A stretch of DNA of 64,000 nt from contig CAINFC010000251.1 in assembly GCA_903847975.1 (NCBI GenBank), positions 1 to 64,000 on the forward strand, read 5' to 3'. The stretch is from an uncultured Acidobacteriota bacterium. Its GTDB lineage: Bacteria > Acidobacteriota > UBA6911 > CAINFC01. The stretch's first letter is position 1; the number at the start of each line of letters is the position of its first letter. This document shows, piece after piece, positions 9,301-17,542 of this stretch. A program made the translations under genes and the position numbers. Below the pieces are notes generated by a model. The model was given only the letters and a program-made list of their open reading frames with translations, was not told where the DNA came from and made no database searches.

Positions 9301-9593
9301 CCTGAATGACGGAGCGGCAACAAGTCGAGAACCCCAAGGGGGTTCCGGATCACAGCCCGGGGTTGCGCCGCAGGCGCTACCCCGGGTAGGTGGGTTTGTT
9401 TGAGAATCAGCCCTGTAAGGGCTGCGCAGACACCTGGTACTGCCGGATTGAGCGCAACCCTTTCCGGGTTGTCCGGTCCGAACATTCCTACCCAGGGTAG
9501 GCGCGAAGAGCGCCAACCCTGGGCTGCGATCCGAAGCCCATTCAGGGCTTCCGCCAGGGCTCGACTTTTTACAGGAGCATCCTGAATGACGGA
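9301..9593. repeat. Composite inverted-repeat element, locus 2, flanked by 13-bp direct repeats
   Basis: Two hairpin units stand head-out in inverted orientation: one (about 9328-9425) with the GCGCC-GCAG-GGCGC central stem, the other (about 9440-9560, reversed) with GGCGCGAAGAGCGCC. Small heads GAACCCCAAGGGGGTTC and GAAGCCCATTCAGGGCTTC mark the outer ends. The exact 13-mer CCTGAATGACGGA occurs at 9301-9313 and again at 9581-9593, just outside the element, as expected for a target duplication. The element fills the gap between the sulfatase and the GH106-like gene. Confidence 0.85.
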
Positions 9594-9614
9594 ATCCGGT
9601 TCCAGGGAGAACTT

Positions 9615-11600
9615 ATGACCACCAGACGACACCCGGCTTGCTTTATGTTCTTTTTCATGGCGGCTTTTCTGTTCGGCATCCTTTCCGGCGCTTTCCGGGG
9701 CTTCGCTGCGGACGGGCCCTTCCTGGGAGAATTCCGCGACCCGCCCCGGGAGTTTTCGGTCATGCCCTTCTGGTTCTGGAACGACGACCTGCAGGACCGG
9801 GAAATCGTCCGGCAGATCGCCGATTTCGAGGCCCACGGCGTTTACGGCTTTGTGATCCACCCGCGCGTCGGGCTGCCACGGGACATCGGCTGGATGTCGC
9901 CGCGCATGATCCACGCCATGAACGTCGCCCTGGAGGAGGCCAAACGCCGCCGCATGTACGTGGTTCTCTATGACGAGGGGATGTACCCCTCCGGCTCCGC
10001 CTCGGGCCAGGTGGTGGCCCGTAATCCCGGGCACGCCGCCCGCGGGCTGGTGAAGGTGGCCCTGAAGGGGGACGAGAAGCTGCCGCTCGGGCCGGGGCAG
10101 AAGCTGGTGAAGGAGATCCGGAATGCGGACGGCAGCCGCAGCGCCATCGTCGAAAAGCCATCCCAGGGAATCATCCGCGGGCTGCACTACATCGGGGACG
10201 AGGCCGGCCCCCTGAAGGAGGACTCGCCGCCGGCCGGCGATATCCTCAACCCGGAGGCGGTGGACAGTTTCATGGAGCTGGTCTACGACCGCTTCGCCCG
10301 GGAGTTCGGCTCCTATTTCGGCTCCACCATCCTGGGGATTTTTACGGACGAGCCGTCGCCGCTGGGCCGCGGCGGGGTGAAGGGGATGCTTCCCGGGAAC
10401 GCCGCCCTGCTGCCGCAGATTGAACGCATCCTGGGCTACTCCATCGAGCCGCACCTGGCCGAGCTCTGGGACGGCGGTTCCGCCGATGCCGCCCGCTACC
10501 GGGAGGACTACCACCGCGCCATCAGCATCTGCCTGGAGGAAAATTACTACCGGCGGCTGAGCCGCTGGTGCGCCGATCACAGGATCGCCCTGACCGGCCA
10601 CCCGGCCTCCTCGATGGATATCGGCGCAGAGCGCTACTTTCAGATTCCCGGGCAGGACCTGGTCTGGCGTTACGTGGTTCCGGGGAAGAGCGCCCTGGAG
10701 GGCCAGCACTCCACTATGGCCAAGTGTGCCAGCAGCGCCATGATCCACCTGCTGCGGAGGCGCAACGCCAACGAGCTCTACGGGGCCTACGGGCACAACC
10801 TGACCTTCGAGGAGATGCAGTGGCTTGCCGGCTGGGGGCTGGTCCGGGGGCACAACCTGCTGTACCCTCATGCCTTTTACTACTCGGTGCGCGGTCCGCG
10901 CCGGGACGAGCGCCCCCCGGACGTGGGGCCCAACTCCGGCTGGTGGGACCGGTACCGCCCCTATGCCGATTTCTGCCGCCGCCTCTGCTGGCTGAACACC
11001 GACTCGCAGCACCGCGCCGAGGTGGCCATCCTGGCCGATGCCAACCGGCTGCCGGACCAGTCGGCCAGGGTGTGCTTTCAGAACCAGATCGATTTCAACT
11101 ACCTGGAAGTCCGGCACCTGTGGGAAGAGGCCCGGGTGGAAAAGGACGGCGTGCGCCTGGCCGGGATGGTCTATCGCGCGGTGGTCCTGGACGGCTGGAC
11201 ATCGCTGCCGGAAAAAGCCCTGCCCGCGCTGCGGCAGTTGGCCCGCCAGGGGCGGCTGATTTTCTGGAAGGAGCCGCTCGCGCAGCTTTCGGGGCCCCAA
11301 ACGGCTGTGGCTTCCTCCGCCGGGCAGCTGACGGCCGCGCTGCGCTCCCTGGTCAGGCCCGACCTGGTGCTGCAGCCCGCCTCGGAAAACATCCGCTACC
11401 GGCACGTGGTCAAAAACGGGCAGCATGTCTACATGCTTTTCAATGAGGAGAACAGCCCGGTCGAGGCAAAAGTCCAGGTGTCCGCCAGGGGCGGGCGCCG
11501 CTGGCTGGATCCGTTTCGCGGCGAGGTGGACGGCACGGCAGCGGGAGAAAAAGTGCTTTTCCGCCCGTACGAAATGAAGCTGCTCCAGGTCAGCCCCTGA
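9615..11600 (+). CDS. GH106-like glycoside hydrolase (possible alpha-L-rhamnosidase family), exported
   Basis: A 661-residue protein with a hydrophobic signal segment (about 8-31). It then shows the GH106-type opening: a VMPFWFWNDDL strand, GVYGFVIHPRVGL and YVVLYDEGMYPSGSASG, typical of these (beta/alpha)8 enzymes where a short glycine/proline-rich loop follows the Y-D-E strand. Later segments GIFTDEPSP and ALTGHPASS carry likely catalytic-pocket acids. Family members remove terminal rhamnose or related sugars from plant or microbial polysaccharides. Full GH106 enzymes are often about 1000 residues, so this is a shorter version lacking C-terminal jelly-roll domains. The start codon is 22 bp from the repeat element's right-hand direct repeat, so its promoter may lie inside the repeat. 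Sugar specificity is uncertain. Confidence 0.75.
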   Translation: MTTRRHPACFMFFFMAAFLFGILSGAFRGFAADGPFLGEFRDPPREFSVMPFWFWNDDLQDREIVRQIADFEAHGVYGFVIHPRVGLPRDIGWMSPRMIHAMNVALEEAKRRRMYVVLYDEGMYPSGSASGQVVARNPGHAARGLVKVALKGDEKLPLGPGQKLVKEIRNADGSRSAIVEKPSQGIIRGLHYIGDEAGPLKEDSPPAGDILNPEAVDSFMELVYDRFAREFGSYFGSTILGIFTDEPSPLGRGGVKGMLPGNAALLPQIERILGYSIEPHLAELWDGGSADAARYREDYHRAISICLEENYYRRLSRWCADHRIALTGHPASSMDIGAERYFQIPGQDLVWRYVVPGKSALEGQHSTMAKCASSAMIHLLRRRNANELYGAYGHNLTFEEMQWLAGWGLVRGHNLLYPHAFYYSVRGPRRDERPPDVGPNSGWWDRYRPYADFCRRLCWLNTDSQHRAEVAILADANRLPDQSARVCFQNQIDFNYLEVRHLWEEARVEKDGVRLAGMVYRAVVLDGWTSLPEKALPALRQLARQGRLIFWKEPLAQLSGPQTAVASSAGQLTAALRSLVRPDLVLQPASENIRYRHVVKNGQHVYMLFNEENSPVEAKVQVSARGGRRWLDPFRGEVDGTAAGEKVLFRPYEMKLLQVSP

Positions 11601-11602
11601 TC

Positions 11603-11619
11603 CCTTTTCCGGGAAAAGG
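11603..11619. terminator. Possible bidirectional terminator hairpin
   Basis: CCTTTTC/GAAAAGG hairpin with a tight CGG loop in the 43-bp gap between two convergent genes. The A- and T-rich stem sides give short U-runs in either direction. The GC part of the stem is small, so it is weak. Confidence 0.4.
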
Positions 11620-11643
11620 ACCAGGGGGCCGGAAAACGGGAGA

Positions 11644-12555
11644 CTACCTGGCTTTGGGGGCGAGCATGGCCTGGCGGATCGTGGAAAGCTCCTGGAAAAT
11701 TTTATCCGCTTCGGCTTTCATTTTGGCCCCTTTCAGTTTTCCGCTGCGGCAGTCGACGGCAAACGCGGTCAGCTTGCGATAAAAGGTCAGCTTGTCGGGC
11801 GACTCGCACTTCAGCCCGAGCCTGGCATCGGCTTGGGCGAAGGCCTCGAAAACCTTCAGAGCCGTCTGCGGCCAGTACTCCGCCAGGGTGGCCTTCTGCT
11901 TGACGCGTAGGTCGCGTATCCTGTCCCAGATGTCCCCCTTGGGGTCGTTGGCCGTGAAATAGCCCATCAGGTAAGCGGTCTCGATGGCAAACCCGTACAG
12001 GCTGTCCTCCAGGTAGTGCGCGGTTTCCGGGGTGGAAAGGGCTGTCGGCAGGGAGGCCGCGAATTCGTCGGCCAGTTCGTTCAGCATGGCCAGGACATCG
12101 GCGGTTTCGGGCTGGCCGGCCGCCTTGCGCAGGGCGGCAAAGGTGTGTCCGGCCCAGTCGGCCTGGGAGCGCAGATCCAGGGTGGTGAAAATCTCGTCCA
12201 GGTTGCGGCTGATCAGGGCCAGGTCCTGGTGCTTGCGGAAGGCGATGGCGTAGGCGGCGTCGAACTGCTTCATGCCGGCATACTGGCGGAGCTGGCATTT
12301 GCTCCAGGTCGGGTCGGGTTTGACCGGGGCGACCAGCTGGGGCTGGTAGGAGATGCCGATTTCCTTAAGCCGATAAACATTGCCGTAGAGGTCCCGCAGG
12401 TTTTCGGTCTTGAGGATTCTGGGTACTTCCGCCGACAGGGTCTTCAGTGCCGCGGCGACATCCCGGGCCGGGTCGGCGGCGGGTTTCTGGGCGGAAATGG
12501 CCGCCGGGGAAAGTAGGAAAAGGGCGATAACCGCAGCCGCGAACCGTTTTCTCAT
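11644..12555 (-). CDS. Secreted helical protein of unknown function
   Basis: A 303-residue protein with a clear Sec signal peptide (about 1-22, cut near ISA-Q). The mature part is predicted mostly helical, with many leucine/alanine heptad-like stretches and the Cys-containing segments WSKCQLRQY, LKCESPDK and VDCRSGK. No catalytic motif or known family was recognised. It is convergent with the GH106-like gene and divergent from the ATP-citrate-lyase-like pair, so it is probably transcribed alone. A periplasmic location is inferred from the signal peptide. Confidence 0.7.
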   Translation of the reverse strand: MRKRFAAAVIALFLLSPAAISAQKPAADPARDVAAALKTLSAEVPRILKTENLRDLYGNVYRLKEIGISYQPQLVAPVKPDPTWSKCQLRQYAGMKQFDAAYAIAFRKHQDLALISRNLDEIFTTLDLRSQADWAGHTFAALRKAAGQPETADVLAMLNELADEFAASLPTALSTPETAHYLEDSLYGFAIETAYLMGYFTANDPKGDIWDRIRDLRVKQKATLAEYWPQTALKVFEAFAQADARLGLKCESPDKLTFYRKLTAFAVDCRSGKLKGAKMKAEADKIFQELSTIRQAMLAPKAR

Positions 12556-12941
12556 GGGGTCTTCTCCTTCATTCTTTTTAATCAGGCGTTCAATATTAAT
12601 TAATGAGAACAGGTCATCCGCGGAAAGTTTACGGCAGGTCCGGCAAGGGAATCAAGCTTCCGGCTTCCCCCGCAACAGTTTCGCTATCGCATTCGAGGCG
12701 TGTCCCCGTGGTGAGGAGGTCGCGTGTCGTGTTGTTCATGGTAACCGGCAGGTTTCGATAGCGATAGCGATAGCTAGAAATGCGGGGGGGGCGGAGCGGG
12801 AGGGTCTCCGCGGCGAGGCAACTTGCGCTTTTGCCTACGATTGAATAGACTATTAGCCGTTCGAGGGAACGGGGATGCGGTCCCGATTGGGGGAAAGCAG
12901 TTCCCGCGACCCATTTTTAATTTTTTAGAGTCAGAACCGAT
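12556..12941. other. Intergenic region with GCGATA hexamer repeat
   Basis: This 386-bp gap has an AT-rich stretch (about 12590-12605) that probably holds the promoter of the minus-strand secreted protein. It also contains a short tandem hexamer array (CGATAGCGATAGCGATAGC, 12755-12773) with an inverted echo CGCTATCG at 12673-12680, and a run of eight G (12783-12790). No gene was found. The ATP-citrate-lyase-like gene at 12942 has no strong ribosome binding site. Confidence 0.6.
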
Positions 12942-14210
12942 ATGCAGATTTCCGGACTGAAGTACGGTGCCAGGATTCTGGATCTGATCGAATTCCCCTA
13001 TGCCCCCTTCCTGACGGCCGACGCCACCAAAGAGCAGATCCAGCAACTTCTCAACCAGCACAGGAAGCTGGTGGTCAAGCCCTTTTTCTCCGGCGGGGTG
13101 GGGAAAAAAGGCAAAGCCGGGCTGGTGCGCATCGTCGACAACCTGGTCGACGCCCTGCAGGCCAAAAAAGAACTTTATTTCGCCAGCCACCAGTACGGCT
13201 CCAAGACCGTCACGGCCAGCGGGGTGACCTTCGAGGCCTTCGTCCCCTCGGAGATCGAAGTCTACTTCAGCATCGCCGCTTCCACCACCTTCCGCAAGCC
13301 CATTTTCACCCTCAGCCCGTTCGGAGGCGTGGACATCGAGGCCCTGCCCGCCGGCAAAAAGCAGGTCACCTGGATCGACCCGTTCATCGGGCTGAAATCG
13401 TTCGACATCACCAACGCGCTGACCGACCTCGGCTGCCCGGAAGCCTACATCTCCCCGCTGGTGCAGAATCTGCCCAAGCTATGGAGCCTGTACGACAACT
13501 ACGGCCTGCTTACCCTGGAGCTCAACCCCATCCGCATGCTGAAAAGCGACAACCGGCTGATCCCCGTGGCCTGCGACCTGAAGGCCCAGTTCGACCAGGA
13601 CAACCCGGCCTGGAAAAGGCTGGGCCTGCCGGCTACGGTGTTTCAGTCCGACATCACCCCGTTCGAATCGGAAATCAACGAGCTGCGCACCTACCAGGGG
13701 CAGAGCGACGTCCTGGAGCTCAATGCCCGGGGCACCATCATCCCGTTCATGTTCGGCGGCGGCGCCAATTCCGCGGCCACCGAAACGCTGGGCAGCTCGG
13801 CCATCTTCGCCTCCGATTTCGGGGGCAACCCGCCCTATGAAAAGATGTACGAGATCAGCCGGATCGTTTTCAAGCACTGGCTGCCGAAGGCCTCGGTCCT
13901 GCTGATCATCGGCGGCAAGGCCAACAACACCGACATCTACGTCACCTTCAAGGGGATTTTCGATGCCCTGCGGGACCACTTCACCCGTTACGGCAAGACC
14001 CCCATCTACACCGTGGTTGGCCGCGGCGGCCCCAACCTGATCAAAGGCATGTTCTACGGCAAGGACATCCTGGACACCTTCCGCCTGCCCTACCGGATGT
14101 TCGGTTACGACACTTCCATGATCCAGGTGCTGGAGCACGCCCGGCGCATCGACGCCTGGTGGCGGGAGGAGGGGCGGATGGAATATCAGACGAAAAGGTT
14201 TGACGCATGA
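12942..14210 (+). CDS. ATP-citrate lyase-like small subunit (ATP-grasp / succinyl-CoA-synthetase beta-like)
   Basis: A 422-residue homologue of the N-terminal part of eukaryotic ATP-citrate lyase and of bacterial AclB. Matching blocks run in order: the ATP-grasp strand KLVVKPFFSGG near 42-52, LTLELNPIRML (metal-binding N/D pair) near 188-198, IIPFMFGGGANSAATET, VLLIIGGKANNTDIYVTFKG and VVGRGGPN. In the family this half binds ATP and citrate and phosphorylates the catalytic histidine of the partner subunit. The stop codon overlaps the next start (ATGA at 14207-14210), so both subunits should be translationally coupled. Genuine citrate cleavage is an inference. A related acyl-CoA synthetase on another carboxylate is possible because the partner's lyase domain is divergent. 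Confidence 0.85.
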   Translation: MQISGLKYGARILDLIEFPYAPFLTADATKEQIQQLLNQHRKLVVKPFFSGGVGKKGKAGLVRIVDNLVDALQAKKELYFASHQYGSKTVTASGVTFEAFVPSEIEVYFSIAASTTFRKPIFTLSPFGGVDIEALPAGKKQVTWIDPFIGLKSFDITNALTDLGCPEAYISPLVQNLPKLWSLYDNYGLLTLELNPIRMLKSDNRLIPVACDLKAQFDQDNPAWKRLGLPATVFQSDITPFESEINELRTYQGQSDVLELNARGTIIPFMFGGGANSAATETLGSSAIFASDFGGNPPYEKMYEISRIVFKHWLPKASVLLIIGGKANNTDIYVTFKGIFDALRDHFTRYGKTPIYTVVGRGGPNLIKGMFYGKDILDTFRLPYRMFGYDTSMIQVLEHARRIDAWWREEGRMEYQTKRFDA

Positions 14211-16930
14211 GGCAGCAGAAGACAAAACCATTTCCCTATTATGTCGGGATCCACTCCCTCGAGGAGCTGGTCACCCGCGATTCGCGCGTTTGCGTGGTCA
14301 ACATCCTCGGCAACGAAAGCCGCAAGGTGACCCCGGTCTCCCACGAGTACAGCGGCGGGAACGTGGTCGCCGGGGTGCAGTACGGCCGTCGGGGGGAGCT
14401 GGAGACCCGCCTGGGCCCCATCCCGGTCTACAGCAGCATTCGCGACGTGATGGACCAGGGCCTTTTCTTCGATATCGGTGTCATCTACCTGCCCCCGCTG
14501 GCCGTCAGCCAGGCGGTGGCGGAGCTGGTCCGCTACAATGAAAACCTGAAGCGGGTGGTCATCATTACCGAGAAGGTTCCCACCCGCGACTCGCGCAACT
14601 GCCGGTTTGTCTGCCAGGAATCGGGGGTCGACCTGGTGGGCGCCAACTGCCTGGGGATGGCCAACGTCTGGGACCAGGTGCGGGTCGGCGGCGCCCTGGG
14701 GGGCGACAGCCCGGCCGAGGCGCTGTCGCGCGGGTCGGTGGCCATTCACTCCAATTCGGGCAATTTCACCACCACCATCGCCGAGTACCTGCGCTCCGCC
14801 GGATTCGGCATCAGCACCGCGGTCAGCTCCGGCAAGGACGTCTACATCCATTTTGCCCTGCCGGAATTTCTCTACGCCGCCCAGAACGACCCGCGCACCC
14901 GGGCGGTGGCGCTCTACGTGGAGCCCGGCGGCTACTATGAAAAGCAGGCCCTGGACTGGATCGCCGAGCGGCGCTTCGGCTTCAACAAGCCCATCATCGT
15001 CTGCGTCACCGGCCGGTGGAAGAAGGACCTGCAGCGCTCCTGCGGCCATGCCGGGGCCCTGGCCGGCAGCGGCGACGACGCCGAGTCCAAGGAAAAGTGG
15101 TTCGACGACTACTTCGGGCTGCCGGTCTTCGATCCGGCCGCGGCGGCCGTCGGCCGGCGCGGGGTGCGCATCGCCTCCATCCAGCACTTCCCGGAGGCGA
15201 TGAAGGCGGTCTTCGCCGCGATGGGCGAAGAGCCCGATTTTCCGAGCCGGGGCGATCTGTCGCTGAAGCTGTGGATCGGCGACACCCTGCTGAAGCCGCC
15301 GCCGGCGCTGGATCTGCCGGTGGTCCGGGCCATGCCGCCCTACGACCAGCAGATCAAGGAGATCAACAAGCAGGTCGGCGCCCACTACCTGCGGCAGAAC
15401 ATGGCCGACAAGTCCGGCGCCTCGCGCATGGACGCCATGACCCAGGTCAGCGAGCTGCACGGACGCTCCATCCTGGAGCTGTCGCGCTACACCATGGAGG
15501 AAAACATCTACTTCAGCCTGGCCAAGATCATGCCCGAGCCCCGGGATATTCCCACGCTGAATCTGCTGCTGAACCTGTTCCTGAAAATGGACGAGCGGCG
15601 CATGGACCTGGTGGACGTGGCCCGCAACAACGGCTGCACGCCCAACGCCTACATCGGCTCCCAGATCGCGCTGATCGGCAACCGCGCGCTGCTGGCCAAA
15701 GCGACCGTCTACACCCGGTTTCTGATCGATCTGATCCGCGAGTTCGAAATCAGCGAGCTGGTGCAGGAATTTCCCGCGGCGGTGGACGAGTACCTGCAGG
15801 CCCACCTGCTGACCGCGGAGCCGGTGCGCAAGACCGACGTCTCCGAGCTGCTGCGCAAGGAGATCATCAAGGCTTCCCCCGCCGTTTTCCCGATCCGGGT
15901 GCTGCAGCACATCCTGCAGCTGGCGGAGGCCAGGGACCTGGGGATCCGCGACCAGTACGAGTTCCTGCTGGGGGGCATCGGGGTGGCGCTCTTCTGGAAG
16001 CCCATGCTGGAAAAGCGTATCAGCCGGAAGGTGGTCGAGGACGCGGTCACCTACTTTTACATCATCAGCCGGATCGTGGCCTATTCGGTCATCGACCGGG
16101 AGCACAACCGCTTCTGGCACGAGCTGATCGATGCCCGCATTTCCAACCTGCACAACAGCTTTACCGAAAATGCCTTCGCCATACTTTTCAACCGCAAGCC
16201 GGACGAAACGGAATTGTTCGAATTCAAGGCGCTGATCGGGCTGACCCTGACCAACGGCCCGGGAACCCTTTCCGCCAAGGGGGCCAAGGAATCGGTCAGC
16301 GCCCGCAATCACATCGCCACCTCCTTTCTCGGCTTTCTCACCAACACCGGGCTGGCCCACGGAGGCAATGGTTTCGAGGCCATCGCTTTTCTGCTGGAGC
16401 ATTTTGCCGGCGACCGCTGGGAGCCCGGCCGCGAGGATGCGGCGGTGAATCTGCAGGAAATGGCCCGCGAGGCGGCCCGGCGCTACCGCGACTACCGCCG
16501 GAAGACCAAGGAGGAGAATGCCCAGCCGGTCCGGCCCATTCCCTGCGTCAACCACCCGGTGTTCAAGGGGAACGACATCAACATCGACCCGCGGGAGGAT
16601 TTTATCCGCAAGGAGATGGCGGCGCGGGGCATCTACAACCTGTTTCACGAGTTCTATCACCAGCTGGTCCTGGCCCTGTTCCAGGAAGGGGTCACCAAGA
16701 ACGTGTTCTGCGTCAATATCGACGCGGTGCTGGCGGTGATCATCCTGAAGCTGGTCTGGCAGGACCGGCGGGAGGGGCGCATCAGCGAAAAGATGATCCA
16801 GGATCTGTCGTTCACCCAGTTCCTGTACGGGCGGGCGATCGGCGTGGCCGCCGAGATCGCCGACCACCGCGACCGCGGGCAGGATATGGACTGCCGCACG
16901 CCGCAGGACAAGATCCAGTTCGTCGTCTGA
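14207..16930 (+). CDS. ATP-citrate lyase-like large subunit with long divergent citrate-synthase domain
   Basis: A 907-residue protein. Residues about 1-330 are succinyl-CoA-synthetase-alpha-like: a CoA-binding region with HSNSGNFTTT near 181-190, and the phosphohistidine motif GHAGALAGSGDDAESK with H281. Residues about 360-907 resemble the citrate-synthase-like lyase domain: SFTENAFAILF, LTLTNGPGTLSAKGAKES, FLTNTGLAHGGNGFEA, NHPVFKGNDINIDPRE with H783, and FCVNIDAVLAV with D839. Bacterial AclA is about 610 residues, so about 300 residues are extra, mainly in the middle. The histidine of the usual DHGP motif is replaced by asparagine (N683), and the arginine after the GH motif is proline. It may make acetyl-CoA and oxaloacetate from citrate, or act on another 3-hydroxy acid. 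It overlaps the small-subunit gene by four bases. Confidence 0.8.
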   Translation: MRQQKTKPFPYYVGIHSLEELVTRDSRVCVVNILGNESRKVTPVSHEYSGGNVVAGVQYGRRGELETRLGPIPVYSSIRDVMDQGLFFDIGVIYLPPLAVSQAVAELVRYNENLKRVVIITEKVPTRDSRNCRFVCQESGVDLVGANCLGMANVWDQVRVGGALGGDSPAEALSRGSVAIHSNSGNFTTTIAEYLRSAGFGISTAVSSGKDVYIHFALPEFLYAAQNDPRTRAVALYVEPGGYYEKQALDWIAERRFGFNKPIIVCVTGRWKKDLQRSCGHAGALAGSGDDAESKEKWFDDYFGLPVFDPAAAAVGRRGVRIASIQHFPEAMKAVFAAMGEEPDFPSRGDLSLKLWIGDTLLKPPPALDLPVVRAMPPYDQQIKEINKQVGAHYLRQNMADKSGASRMDAMTQVSELHGRSILELSRYTMEENIYFSLAKIMPEPRDIPTLNLLLNLFLKMDERRMDLVDVARNNGCTPNAYIGSQIALIGNRALLAKATVYTRFLIDLIREFEISELVQEFPAAVDEYLQAHLLTAEPVRKTDVSELLRKEIIKASPAVFPIRVLQHILQLAEARDLGIRDQYEFLLGGIGVALFWKPMLEKRISRKVVEDAVTYFYIISRIVAYSVIDREHNRFWHELIDARISNLHNSFTENAFAILFNRKPDETELFEFKALIGLTLTNGPGTLSAKGAKESVSARNHIATSFLGFLTNTGLAHGGNGFEAIAFLLEHFAGDRWEPGREDAAVNLQEMAREAARRYRDYRRKTKEENAQPVRPIPCVNHPVFKGNDINIDPREDFIRKEMAARGIYNLFHEFYHQLVLALFQEGVTKNVFCVNIDAVLAVIILKLVWQDRREGRISEKMIQDLSFTQFLYGRAIGVAAEIADHRDRGQDMDCRTPQDKIQFVV

Positions 16931-16945
16931 TCGTCCCCGCCCGAA

Positions 16946-17278
16946 CCGGACGTGCAAGCCGTTAAGGATTTGTATTTGGCCGGGTTCTCGCGGAAGCCCT
17001 GAAGGGGCTTCGGATCGCAGCCCGGGGTTGGCGCGCTTCGCGCCTACCCCGGGTAGGGATTGTCCAGCCATGGCGTGTGTTTGCGCAGCCCTTTCCGGGC
17101 AGGAATTCAAACAAATCCGCCCACCCGGGGTAGCGCCTAAGCGGCGCAACCCCGGGCTGTGATCCGGAACCCCTTTCGGGGTTCTGAGGTTTTTTGCGAG
17201 ATTATCTTTGCTGGTGGGTCGGTAAAAAAATCGGGCTGGCGCCTTCCGGACGTGCGGGCCGTTAAGGATTTGTATTTG
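16946..17278. repeat. Composite inverted-repeat element, locus 3, within 33-bp direct repeats
   Basis: A unit with the GGCGCGCTTCGCGCC central stem (about 16992-17060) is followed by an inverted unit with GCGCC...GGCGC (about 17120-17190). The whole is bracketed by near-identical 33-bp segments at 16946-16978 and 17246-17278, beginning CCGGACGTGC and ending GGATTTGTATTTG. They differ at two adjacent bases (AA versus GG) and are offset by exactly 300 bp. The left copy begins 16 bp after the stop of the citrate-lyase-like gene. The tail at about 17185-17230 (TTTTTTGC, ATCTTTGCTG) resembles the one at locus 1 (about 174-215). Confidence 0.85.
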
Positions 17279-17308
17279 ATAGGGCCGGAATTATGGCCCT
17301 GGCTTTGA

Positions 17309-17337
17309 TTGACAAAGACATGGCCTGCTGGTACGAT
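17309..17337 (+). promoter_or_regulatory. Sigma-70-type promoter for the histidine kinase leader
   Basis: TTGACA at 17309-17314, a 17-bp spacer and TACGAT at 17332-17337. Transcription would start near 17344, giving a leader of about 360 nt before the kinase ATG. That leader contains the small ORF at 17543 and the poly-C tract. The rest of the leader (17345-17540) shows no recognised riboswitch. Confidence 0.6.
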
Positions 17338-17542
17338 TAGTCGCTCAGATATAAAAAGAATACCATCTATGTCCTCATTGCATGGCCGGGATTCTTCTCC
17401 AATATTCTGAGCGAAACATCAATCCGCCGTTTTCGGACAGCCGACAGCTCCGGACCGGCAAGATGAGCCATTGACGTCCTTTCTGGCTTCGCGGGGCAAA
17501 GGCGCAGAAGTTCCAAAATGTGGCTTTAAGGGAGGAATGGCT

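Noticed and set aside
9288-11426. 712-codon minus-strand ORF opposite the GH106-like gene
   Set aside because: Antisense shadow that also crosses repeat locus 2.
15016-16965. 649-codon plus-strand ORF in a second frame of the large subunit
   Set aside because: Out-of-frame shadow, arginine/glycine/alanine-rich with no domain.
14186-17149. 987-codon minus-strand ORF opposite the citrate-lyase-like large subunit
   Set aside because: Antisense shadow of a well-supported gene; no domain and it runs into the repeat element.
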